64,000 nt of DNA. Source: Bacteroidales bacterium UBA6267 (lineage in GTDB: Bacteria > Bacteroidota > Bacteroidia > Bacteroidales > UBA1556). Numbering within the stretch: the first letter of the stretch is position 1; the number at the start of each line of letters is the position of its first letter. The DNA is taken from positions 75,375 through 139,374 of the forward strand of contig DJVB01000044.1 of assembly GCA_002440745.1 (NCBI GenBank), in the 5' to 3' direction. This document shows, piece by piece, positions 9,843 through 16,859 of the stretch. Both the position numbers and the translations under genes were made by a program. The notes beneath the pieces are model-generated. The model made no database searches. It was not told the DNA's origin and saw only the letters and a list, made by a program, of their open reading frames with translations.

Positions 9843-10288
9843 TTATAAATGTGAAGGATGTTTCCATCATATTCTGTTCGATATTGCTTCATGGGATATT
9901 GAGCAGGGCCTTCGATTACCGAACCGTCAATTATTCCAAATCTCGATTCGCAAACGGTATCGTGAATGGTGAGATTTCCTAAATCCATTTCTAAGCGAGA
10001 TTCCGGCACATAAGGGTCGTAGGGGCAGGCACGATCGTAAGCAACGAAATCGTATTCACCCATTCTATAAACCACAATTCCTTTATAACCACCTGTCAGA
10101 TATACCCAGCCGCCTACCGTATTTAGCTGAATATAAAGTGTTGAATTGACATCGATATAAATATCCACAGCAACATTCGGGATGGTGTCGTGTTCAGCTT
10201 GTTTTTTGCAACTTCCAACCGACATAAAAAGAAAAATGGAAGTGAAAATTGCAGGCATGAGAAAAGCTTTTGTGGGTAATATCCTCAT
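9839..10288 (-). CDS. Rieske-fold-like lipoprotein lacking the cluster histidines
   Basis: A 149-residue predicted lipoprotein: hydrophobic leader with a Cys at 27 ('SVGSC') as the lipidation site. The second half resembles a Rieske [2Fe-2S] domain. Block one is C88-P-Y90 where the canonical motif is C-x-H. Block two is C113-E-S-R116 followed by 'FGIIDGSVIEGPAQYPMKQY', where the canonical motif is C-x-x-H followed by a similar Gly/Pro-rich turn. Both cysteines are kept and both histidine ligands are lost, so a normal Rieske cluster is unlikely. The start ATG overlaps the stop of the upstream TerB/J-domain gene (ATGA), implying translational coupling. Confidence 0.65.
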   Translation of the reverse strand: MRILPTKAFLMPAIFTSIFLFMSVGSCKKQAEHDTIPNVAVDIYIDVNSTLYIQLNTVGGWVYLTGGYKGIVVYRMGEYDFVAYDRACPYDPYVPESRLEMDLGNLTIHDTVCESRFGIIDGSVIEGPAQYPMKQYRTEYDGNILHIYN

Positions 10289-11004
10289 TTTATTCCCCTT
10301 TCTTTTTTGATTTTTTCATAAGCTTCGTTCACTTTTTTAATCTTTTCTTCCGCCGATTTTTTCACATCGTCACCCAAATGAGCAACTTTGTCGGGATGAT
10401 ATTTTATAGCCATTTCGCGGTATGCCTTCTTAATTTCCTCATTAGTTGCGGTGCGGTCGATTTCGAGAATCTGATAGGCGCTCTCGGTGTTTTCGATAAA
10501 CATAGCTTTGATAGAGTTGAAATCGGCTTGATTGATTCCCATATAATAGCCAATTTCGTCCATCAGCCTGATTTCGCTTGGGTCGATATCGTTGTCGGCA
10601 GCCGCAATTCCCCAAAGGTAGTGCATAAGTTGCAGCCTTGAAGAATAGTCCATATACCGACTAATTTGTCCTGCAACCTCGGCCACCGGAATATTCTGAT
10701 TTAGAAGCACTTTTAAGGTTTGCAGATGCGATTTTGCGGCATCTTCGCCAAATTGCTGAACTAAGAAATTCTTGACATAATTGAGCTCCGACCGTAGCAC
10801 TTTGCCATCTGCTTTCATCATAGCAGCGGTCAGTACCAAAAGGCTTGCAACCAAGTCGCCGTGTTGGGTTTGTCCGGCTTGCTGAGGAATCGCTTCGACA
10901 CCTTTATCGAACATTGAGCCTATTGCAAAACCTAATAAACCTCCAAGAGGACCAAGAAAAGCCCAACCTAATCCTCCACCTATCCATTTTCCAAAACCTG
11001 CCAT
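10285..11004 (-). CDS. TerB and J-domain protein (DjlA-like co-chaperone)
   Basis: A 239-residue protein with three parts: a glycine-rich hydrophobic N-terminus (about 1-35, 'GGLGWAFLGPLGGLLGFAIG') that may insert in the membrane; a TerB-like helical domain (about 50-160); and a C-terminal J domain (about 170-235) with HPD in 'IKYHPDK'. This architecture matches DjlA, a membrane-associated regulator of DnaK. I use the ATG at 11004, since a -7 element lies 17 bases upstream and the longer frame would cross it. The stop overlaps the start of the Rieske-like lipoprotein, so a shared role is possible. Confidence 0.8.
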   Translation of the reverse strand: MAGFGKWIGGGLGWAFLGPLGGLLGFAIGSMFDKGVEAIPQQAGQTQHGDLVASLLVLTAAMMKADGKVLRSELNYVKNFLVQQFGEDAAKSHLQTLKVLLNQNIPVAEVAGQISRYMDYSSRLQLMHYLWGIAAADNDIDPSEIRLMDEIGYYMGINQADFNSIKAMFIENTESAYQILEIDRTATNEEIKKAYREMAIKYHPDKVAHLGDDVKKSAEEKIKKVNEAYEKIKKERGIK

Positions 11005-11020
11005 AAATTTGTATTTGCTG

Positions 11021-11028
11021 CAAAAATA
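11021..11028 (-). promoter_or_regulatory. -7 promoter element for the TerB/J-domain gene
   Basis: Reads TATTTTTG on the minus strand, an exact TAnnTTTG match 17 bases upstream of the ATG at 11004. Confidence 0.5.
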
Positions 11029-11101
11029 CAATTTTACGAAAAAGAGTCAGCATATTTTCTGTTGTCGCTTTTTGGAAAACGCATGGTATCCTCTTATTTC
11101 G

Positions 11102-11109
11102 TAATTTTG
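11102..11109 (+). promoter_or_regulatory. -7 promoter element for the M28 peptidase gene
   Basis: TAATTTTG, exact TAnnTTTG match, about 43 bases before the ATG at 11152. It falls inside the longer reading frame that starts at 11062, which supports the later start. Confidence 0.5.
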
Positions 11110-11151
11110 CTGCTTAATTGTTCACAAACGAACTTTAATGATAATTATTTT

Positions 11152-12414
11152 ATGAAGAAAATTGTGTTTATTTCCTTGATTTTAAGTGTGGTATTGTTTT
11201 CATCCGCACAGGATTTGGCTTATGTTCGATCAATTGATTCCACGCTGTCTTCTCCACAGTTTAATGGAAGAGGCTATGTAGATAAAGGCGAAAAAATGGC
11301 TGCAGCATATTTGTCTGACCAATTGAAGAGCTTTGGAATACAAGAATTTACAAAAGATTATTATCAACCTTTTACATTTTCCATAAACACCATCCAATCT
11401 CAAGAAGTGAAAATCGATAATTTGGATCTATCGGCTGGTGATCAATACCTTGTTTTTTCTAATTCACCTTCCGTTAAGGGTAGTTTCCCGATTGTATATC
11501 TCCCCGACAGCTTATTTGACGATGAGGAAGCCGTAGCAAAATTTCTTAGCAATCCTCAATTGAAATATAGTTTTATCCTCACAGAGAAACGCTTTTCTTT
11601 TCTTAAGTTTCAAGAAGATTTTCCTGCTAAAGGATTGATTTACAGGAGTGATAAGAAGCTTTTTTGGCATGTGAGTAAGGCCAGAGTTCAAGCCAAATTT
11701 ACTGTCATTGAAGTAATCGACTCTTTGGTAAGCCCAAAATCATCTACTATTAATATAAATGTAAAGTCGAAATATCTTAAAAAATATAACGCTCGAAATG
11801 TGATTGGCTACACCAAAGGAAAATTATATCCCGATTCTTTTATAGTTTTTACAGCACATTTCGATCATCTTGGAAAAATGGGAACGGATGTTTATTTTCC
11901 GGGAGCAAATGATAATGCGTCAGGGGTGTCGCTGATTTTAGATTTAGCCCGACATTTTTCACAACCGGCAAACCAACCGGATTATTCTGTGGTTTATGCT
12001 TTAGTAAGTGCCGAAGAGGTTGGGCTTTTAGGTTCATTTTACCTCGTTGATCATCCTCTTTTTCCTTTGGAAAATATTTCTTCGGTTATAAATTTGGATA
12101 TGGTTGGCACCGGAAGCGAAGGCATTGCAGTGATTAATGCACGCATTTTCCCACAGATTTATAAACGATTAAGTGAGATAAATGCCGCTGAAAACTATTT
12201 AGTCGAAGTGAAAGAAAGGGGAGAATCCTGCAATAGTGATCATTGTGCTTTTTACAAAAAAGGGATTCCATCTGTTTTTATCCATACAATGGGAAAGGAA
12301 AATGTAGAATATCACACTATTACAGATACTTACAGCCGAATGACTTTTACGGATTATGAAGACTTATTTCGACTTTTACGGGATTATATAAATCAACCTT
12401 TATGTCAAGACTAA
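11152..12414 (+). CDS. M28 family zinc peptidase, exported
   Basis: A 420-residue protein with a signal peptide (1-20, 'FSSAQ'). The metal-binding residues of the M28 fold are visible: His236 in 'TAHFDHLG', the bridging Asp254 in 'GANDNASG', the Glu pair 288-289 in 'SAEEVG' and Asp316 in 'NLDMVG', with a further His near 'SVFIHT'. These enzymes act as aminopeptidases or, in some cases, glutaminyl cyclases; the exact substrate cannot be read from the sequence. The chosen start gives a clean signal peptide and follows a -7 element. The last 13 bases overlap the start of rsmI, implying cotranscription. Confidence 0.85.
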   Translation: MKKIVFISLILSVVLFSSAQDLAYVRSIDSTLSSPQFNGRGYVDKGEKMAAAYLSDQLKSFGIQEFTKDYYQPFTFSINTIQSQEVKIDNLDLSAGDQYLVFSNSPSVKGSFPIVYLPDSLFDDEEAVAKFLSNPQLKYSFILTEKRFSFLKFQEDFPAKGLIYRSDKKLFWHVSKARVQAKFTVIEVIDSLVSPKSSTININVKSKYLKKYNARNVIGYTKGKLYPDSFIVFTAHFDHLGKMGTDVYFPGANDNASGVSLILDLARHFSQPANQPDYSVVYALVSAEEVGLLGSFYLVDHPLFPLENISSVINLDMVGTGSEGIAVINARIFPQIYKRLSEINAAENYLVEVKERGESCNSDHCAFYKKGIPSVFIHTMGKENVEYHTITDTYSRMTFTDYEDLFRLLRDYINQPLCQD

Positions 12415-13088
12415 TACTAATTCCAACTCCAATCGGGAATTTGGAAGATATCACTTATCGGGCAGTTCGACTTCTTGGCGAAGTAGATTTGGTGTTGGCT
12501 GAAGATACGCGCAATACCTTGAAATTATTATCACATTTCAATATTTCGAAGCCGATTTGGTCTTATCACCAGCATAATGAGCATCAAACTACAGCTAAAA
12601 TTGTTGAAGAGATATCCGCAGGAAAAACTATTGCTTTGGTTTCAGACGCCGGCACACCCGGAATCAGTGACCCCGGTTATCTTTTGCTTCGAGCTTGCCT
12701 TGATGCAGGAATTGAAATAGAAACTTTACCCGGACCAACGGCCCTAATACCTGCGGTAGTGAACTCAGGTTTGCCCTGCGACCGATTTGTTTTTGAGGGT
12801 TTTTTACCACATAAAAAAGGTCGTCAAACACGTTTAGCTCAATTAAAATCGAACCGATATACTTTCGTTTTGTACGAATCGCCACACCGTTTATTAAAAA
12901 CACTAACCCAATTGGTCGATTTATTCGGTCCTGAGCATCTCGCATCGGTGAGCAGAGAGTTGTCGAAAATCCATGAGGAAACGGTGCGCGGAAGTCTGCA
13001 AGAATTGGTTAACTACTACCAAACCAATACCTTAAAAGGAGAGTTTGTGATAGTCTGTGGTGCAAGCTCGGCCACTGAACATATATAG
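12402..13088 (+). CDS. rsmI: 16S rRNA (cytidine(1402)-2'-O)-methyltransferase RsmI
   Basis: A 228-residue SAM-dependent enzyme that 2'-O-methylates C1402 in the ribosomal P site. The N-terminal 'LIPTPIGNLEDIT' and the block 'SDAGTPGISDPG' (81-92), where SAM binds in the tetrapyrrole-methylase fold, are both intact, as is 'LYESPHR'. The length is slightly short against E. coli RsmI because the C-terminal extension is reduced. The start lies within the end of the M28 peptidase gene. Confidence 0.95.
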   Translation: MSRLILIPTPIGNLEDITYRAVRLLGEVDLVLAEDTRNTLKLLSHFNISKPIWSYHQHNEHQTTAKIVEEISAGKTIALVSDAGTPGISDPGYLLLRACLDAGIEIETLPGPTALIPAVVNSGLPCDRFVFEGFLPHKKGRQTRLAQLKSNRYTFVLYESPHRLLKTLTQLVDLFGPEHLASVSRELSKIHEETVRGSLQELVNYYQTNTLKGEFVIVCGASSATEHI

Positions 13089-13194
13089 TTGAATTGTATG
13101 TATTTTGTCTAAATATATAACGTAAACATTTGATAAACAGATATGTAATCAATACGGTTGAAAATATTTTGTCGGGGCAATACAATTATTGATT

Positions 13195-13202
13195 TACTTT
13201 TG
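13195..13202 (+). promoter_or_regulatory. -7 promoter element for the carboxyltransferase operon
   Basis: TACTTTTG, exact TAnnTTTG match, 72 bases upstream of the start at 13274. Confidence 0.5.
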
Positions 13203-13273
13203 CGGCGGTTTGGGAACGTGTACTGATATATTCAAAATTATTTTTAAAGGATACATAAACTAATAGTAATATT

Positions 13274-14821
13274 ATGTCTTTAAGGTCAAAAACTAACGAA
13301 CTTCGTAAACGCATGAAGAGTGCGGCCAGCGGTGGTGGCGATAAAGCCATTGAAAAACAAACCGCTATGGGAAAACTTACTGCTCGTGAGCGTATAGTTG
13401 CGTTGCTGGATGAAGATTCCTTTCAGGAGTATGATTTATTTGTCGAACATGCAGCGAAGGATTTCGACATGGCCAATAAATATTTGGCCGGCGATGGAGT
13501 GTTAACCGGTACCGGTACCATTAATGGTTATCCGGTTTGTATTTATGCACAGGACTTTACCGTTGCGGGAGGCTCTTTGGGTTATATGCACGCTCGCAAG
13601 ATTGTCAAAATTATGGACCACGCTCTGAAATTGCGTGTGCCTTTAATTGGAATCAATGATAGTGGTGGTGCTCGTATTCAAGAGGGAGTAAATTCTCTTG
13701 CAGGTTATGGTGAAATCTTTTACCGAAATACATTAGCCAGTGGTGTTATCCCACAGATTAGTGTAATTTTAGGGCCTTGTGCAGGTGGCGCGGTTTATTC
13801 TCCGGCATTAACCGACTTTGTTTTTGTGGTGGATAAAATCTCCAAGATGTTTATCACCGGACCTGAGGTAATAAAATCGGTACTCGGGGAAGAAATTAGT
13901 ATGGAAGATTTAGGTGGTGCTCGCGTACATGCCTCACTCACCGGAAATGCCCATTTTTATGCTGAGAGTGAGAATGAGTGTTTCGCACAGATTAAAACGT
14001 TATTCACCTATATTCCATGGAATAATGGTAAAAAAGCGGAGCCATTTCAACCAAAACAACCTAAGTCGAGAACTTTCAAATTAGGAAGTATCATTCCATC
14101 AGATAGCAAAGAGCCTTACGATGTGAGAGATGTGATAAAGGCTTTGGCGGATGAATCGGATTTCTTTGAGATTCAGGCAATGTGGGCGCAGAATATTACT
14201 ATCGGATTTGCACGTGTCAATGGCGAAACTGTTGGAATTGTTGCGAACCAACCCATGTATCTTGCCGGTGTGCTTGATGTGGATAGTAGCGACAAGGCAG
14301 CACGTTTTATACGCTATTGCGATTCTTTCAATATCCCTCTTTTAACTTTGGTTGACTTACCCGGTTATTTACCAGGTATCGATCAGGAACATGCCGGTGT
14401 AATTCGACATGGTGCTAAGCTTCTTTATGCCTACTCTGAAGCAACTGTTCCAAAGATTACTGTTATCCTTCGTAAAGCGTATGGTGGAGGATATATTGCA
14501 ATGTGCTCCAATCACTTAAGAGCTGATTTCGTATTTGCATGGCCTACTGCCGAGATTGCTGTAATGGGACCGGAAGGGGCTGCAAATATTATTTTCCGTA
14601 AGGAGATTAAAGAGGCTGCCGATCCGGAGAAAATGCGTCTTGAGAAAGTTGAAGAATACAAACAAAAATTTGCAAATCCTTATGTAGCAGCAGCTTATGG
14701 TTATATTGATGCTGTGATTGAACCTCGTGAAACTCGCAAATTTATTGTGCATTCATTAGCTATTTCAAAGAATAAAGAGGTTCGTGTTCCAAACAAGAAA
14801 CATGGTATTCCTCCATTTTAA
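13274..14821 (+). CDS. mmdA: Acyl-CoA carboxyltransferase subunit (MmdA / propionyl-CoA carboxylase beta type)
   Basis: A 515-residue biotin-dependent carboxyltransferase with two crotonase-like halves. The first half has 'GGARIQEG' (131-138), the second 'AYGGGYIAM' near 410, the acyl-CoA and carboxybiotin oxyanion loops. In Bacteroidota this subunit interconverts propionyl-CoA and methylmalonyl-CoA. A biotin-carrier gene follows 32 bases downstream. No biotin carboxylase and no OadG/OadB membrane subunits are adjacent, so carboxylase and sodium-pumping decarboxylase cannot be told apart from this window. Methylmalonyl-CoA mutase genes at 27.6-31.5 kb act on the same intermediate. Confidence 0.85.
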   Translation: MSLRSKTNELRKRMKSAASGGGDKAIEKQTAMGKLTARERIVALLDEDSFQEYDLFVEHAAKDFDMANKYLAGDGVLTGTGTINGYPVCIYAQDFTVAGGSLGYMHARKIVKIMDHALKLRVPLIGINDSGGARIQEGVNSLAGYGEIFYRNTLASGVIPQISVILGPCAGGAVYSPALTDFVFVVDKISKMFITGPEVIKSVLGEEISMEDLGGARVHASLTGNAHFYAESENECFAQIKTLFTYIPWNNGKKAEPFQPKQPKSRTFKLGSIIPSDSKEPYDVRDVIKALADESDFFEIQAMWAQNITIGFARVNGETVGIVANQPMYLAGVLDVDSSDKAARFIRYCDSFNIPLLTLVDLPGYLPGIDQEHAGVIRHGAKLLYAYSEATVPKITVILRKAYGGGYIAMCSNHLRADFVFAWPTAEIAVMGPEGAANIIFRKEIKEAADPEKMRLEKVEEYKQKFANPYVAAAYGYIDAVIEPRETRKFIVHSLAISKNKEVRVPNKKHGIPPF

Positions 14822-14853
14822 ACTACGGTTAAATCTAAATAATTCATTAAGTT

Positions 14854-15171
14854 ATGAGTGAAAAACAAAAATTCGACATTGTTGTAATTGGAGATGCAGA
14901 ATACCGAACCCTGCTGACCGATAAATACAAGAATCGTTCGCCATACGTACGCCCGAAAGCTTCGGATGTTACTGCTTTTATCCCCGGAACAATTCGTGAA
15001 ATGTTTGTTAAAGAGGGCGATAAGGTGGAAAAGGGACAGATATTGCTCATTTTGGAAGCAATGAAAATGAACAACCGTCTTGTAGCTCCTTTGACCGGAG
15101 TTGTAAAGCAATTACTCGTAAAAACGGGTGACATTGTCTCAAAAAACCAACTATTGGTTGTGGTAAAGTAA
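14854..15171 (+). CDS. Biotin carrier protein of an acyl-CoA carboxylase/decarboxylase
   Basis: A 105-residue protein whose C-terminal 65 residues form a biotinyl domain with the attachment site EAMKM (biotin-accepting Lys71). The hairpin halves 'VKEGDKVEKGQ' and 'VKTGDIVSKNQ' flank it. The N-terminal 40 residues are a linker without the long Ala/Pro stretch often found. It follows the carboxyltransferase gene and precedes a terminator, so the two form a complete transcription unit. It presumably carries carboxybiotin for that subunit. Confidence 0.88.
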   Translation: MSEKQKFDIVVIGDAEYRTLLTDKYKNRSPYVRPKASDVTAFIPGTIREMFVKEGDKVEKGQILLILEAMKMNNRLVAPLTGVVKQLLVKTGDIVSKNQLLVVVK

Positions 15172-15190
15172 TTCCAAAATCAATGAAGTG

Positions 15191-15216
15191 AAAGCCGGAG
15201 AAATCCGGTTTTTTTA
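15191..15216 (+). terminator. Intrinsic terminator after the carboxyltransferase operon
   Basis: CCGGA pairs with TCCGG around GAAA, extended by a G-T wobble and AAA/TTT, and is followed by a run of seven T. Confidence 0.75.
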
Positions 15217-15268
15217 TTATCCTATTGTTCCTAACCTACTCCCGCTACGGCTTTTGTCACAGTTTTTG
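15217..15268 (-). repeat. Dispersed intergenic repeat, copy 1
   Basis: Read on the minus strand, this segment resembles 27369-27420. The shared ends are 'CAAAAAC(T/C)GTGACAAA(A/G)GC' and an identical 12-base ACAATAGGATAA, with a purine-rich, more variable middle. Both copies lie just after genes. Confidence 0.45.
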
Positions 15269-15334
15269 AAAAAGAAAAACTCCCCTTAATCATCTCACAC
15301 CACCCTATCAAAAACCTGCGCCAAAAGCCTCTCT

Positions 15335-15886
15335 TTATTCCCATTCTATTTCCAAGCCATAAGCCTCCCCAAACTGCTCACAAGACTCATAGAACAATTC
15401 TATACTTTTATCGAGTGAAGTTGAGCTTTTCTGAAAATCTTCGGTAAGCTTTTTTGGTTCGGAATTCGATTCATCGTCCAATTCTTCGATTTGCTGCAGT
15501 ACTTTTTTGTAACCCGTTTTTATTTCATTTTTATAGGAATCCAAGAGCGAAAGATAAGAGCGGTGAAGTTGGTGGTCGTCTTCAATAACGGTTAGGTTTT
15601 CAGCGGCTAATTCGCTGATTTTTAAGTTGAGTTCTTCATAACATTTTCTGACTTCCTGAAGCATGTCGTCGAATGAAATCGAATCGAGAGGGGTTGAATC
15701 GGGGTTTTCGGTACTCATGGCTAAAACGGCTTCCTGAAAGTTGTTGTCGGCATGAATCAATTCCTCTACCCTAAAATAGCGTTCCTCGAAATAATCCATG
15801 GCATTATCCTTGTCAGGAATGCAGCCGCTCATGTAAAATGTTGACATGGTAATTGTTGAAATTATTAATAGTTGTTTCCAAATCAT
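15335..15886 (-). CDS. Predicted lipoprotein, 183 residues
   Basis: Not recognised. The N-terminus is a lipoprotein signal with lipobox 'YMSGC' (Cys at 22). The mature part is acidic and almost wholly helical, with likely coiled-coil stretches (about 75-180). This suggests an outer- or inner-membrane-tethered helical-bundle protein. A -7-like element lies only five bases upstream of the ATG, so the message may have almost no leader. The gene is divergent from a second small lipoprotein gene. Confidence 0.7.
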   Translation of the reverse strand: MIWKQLLIISTITMSTFYMSGCIPDKDNAMDYFEERYFRVEELIHADNNFQEAVLAMSTENPDSTPLDSISFDDMLQEVRKCYEELNLKISELAAENLTVIEDDHQLHRSYLSLLDSYKNEIKTGYKKVLQQIEELDDESNSEPKKLTEDFQKSSTSLDKSIELFYESCEQFGEAYGLEIEWE

Positions 15887-15890
15887 TGAG

Positions 15891-15907
15891 CAAAAATAGT
15901 AATTTTG
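15891..15907. promoter_or_regulatory. Back-to-back divergent -7 elements
   Basis: Bases 15891-15898 read TATTTTTG on the minus strand and 15900-15907 read TAATTTTG on the plus strand. Two exact TAnnTTTG elements therefore point apart with one base between them. The plus element would serve the lipoprotein gene at 15940, the minus element that ending at 15335. Confidence 0.45.
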
Positions 15908-15939
15908 AAAGTGTTTTATGGACTAAAAATTTTGTAGTT

Positions 15940-16176
15940 ATGAATAAGAAAACTTTTTCCTTTGGCTTCGTAGCAGCTTTTGCTTTAGCATTTTTAACAT
16001 CCTGTGTTGACGCAGATGTTTGCAAAAATTGCTCTGTAGTAACTTATGAAACAGGCACTTCCACTGTTGTCGATCGTCAGTCGGCTATTGAGTATTGTGG
16101 CGATGATCTTTTTCTTAAAGAAAATACACAGCCTATAGTTTCGGGCAACGATTCCGTGGTTTGGGAATGCAACTAA
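15940..16176 (+). CDS. Small predicted lipoprotein, 78 residues
   Basis: Not recognised. It has a lipoprotein signal 'FALAFLTSC' with the lipidated Cys at about residue 21, and a short Cys-containing mature part ('CKNCSVVTYETGT', 'IEYCGDD', ending 'VWEC') that could form disulfides. I start at the ATG at 15940 because the longer frame (from 15853) would read through the promoter and overlap the divergent gene. The stop overlaps that of the converging recO by four bases. Confidence 0.65.
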   Translation: MNKKTFSFGFVAAFALAFLTSCVDADVCKNCSVVTYETGTSTVVDRQSAIEYCGDDLFLKENTQPIVSGNDSVVWECN

Positions 16177-16859
16177 GCGTGAAGTACTGCGGTGAGAACA
16201 TCCACAGTTTTTAATGGAGTCAATCCTTCGACGTGATTGTAAAAATAATCCAGCATTGTATTTAGTGCTGCTTGGCGCTGAGTATAGTCGCTGTGGAATT
16301 CGGGCAAAAGTTCCGAATTATTAAAAGTGGTTAGCATAAGCAATACTTTTTCTATCAGTTGTGGATTCATGTTTTTCCCCGTGAAAAGACTCTTGTTCAA
16401 CTGATTGCTTATGTCGAAACCCAAAAGTCCAAGAAGTTTAATCATAAAAAACAAATGAAAGTCGGCAACTGACGATTGCATTTTATCCAAAGAAATAATG
16501 GAATTTTCTATAAAATCGAAAAGGGATTCATCAGGCTCAATTTGAGTGATACATTTATGCGTAAGCTCAGCGATAAAAAAGCCGAGGGAAGTTTTATAAA
16601 TATTGGTGTGTAGGTCGTGCAAGTTGACCGAAATATTGGTTTCTTTCAAAAACTGCAACTCCTTTTTTTCTTTATAATCCAGCACAATTTCAAGAAGGGA
16701 GAGAGGTTGAAATAAGACCGCTTTGGTGTTGGATTTTTTTCGTGCACTCTTTATAATAGCCGAAATCATCCCAAGTTTTTGGGTATAAAGTCGCACAATC
16801 AAATCGGCCTCTCCATAGTTGATGCGCGACAAGACGATGCTTCTTGTATTGATTATCAT
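16173..16859 (-). CDS. recO: DNA repair protein RecO
   Basis: A 228-residue protein that mediates RecA loading in the RecFOR pathway. The N-terminal OB-fold begins 'TRSIVLSRINYGEADLIVRLYTQKLG', typical of RecO, and is followed by the helical C-terminal domain; the zinc-binding cysteines found in some RecO proteins are not evident. The start ATG shares one base with the stop of the upstream porZ-like gene (TAATG), so the two are translationally coupled. Confidence 0.9.
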   Translation of the reverse strand: MIINTRSIVLSRINYGEADLIVRLYTQKLGMISAIIKSARKKSNTKAVLFQPLSLLEIVLDYKEKKELQFLKETNISVNLHDLHTNIYKTSLGFFIAELTHKCITQIEPDESLFDFIENSIISLDKMQSSVADFHLFFMIKLLGLLGFDISNQLNKSLFTGKNMNPQLIEKVLLMLTTFNNSELLPEFHSDYTQRQAALNTMLDYFYNHVEGLTPLKTVDVLTAVLHA

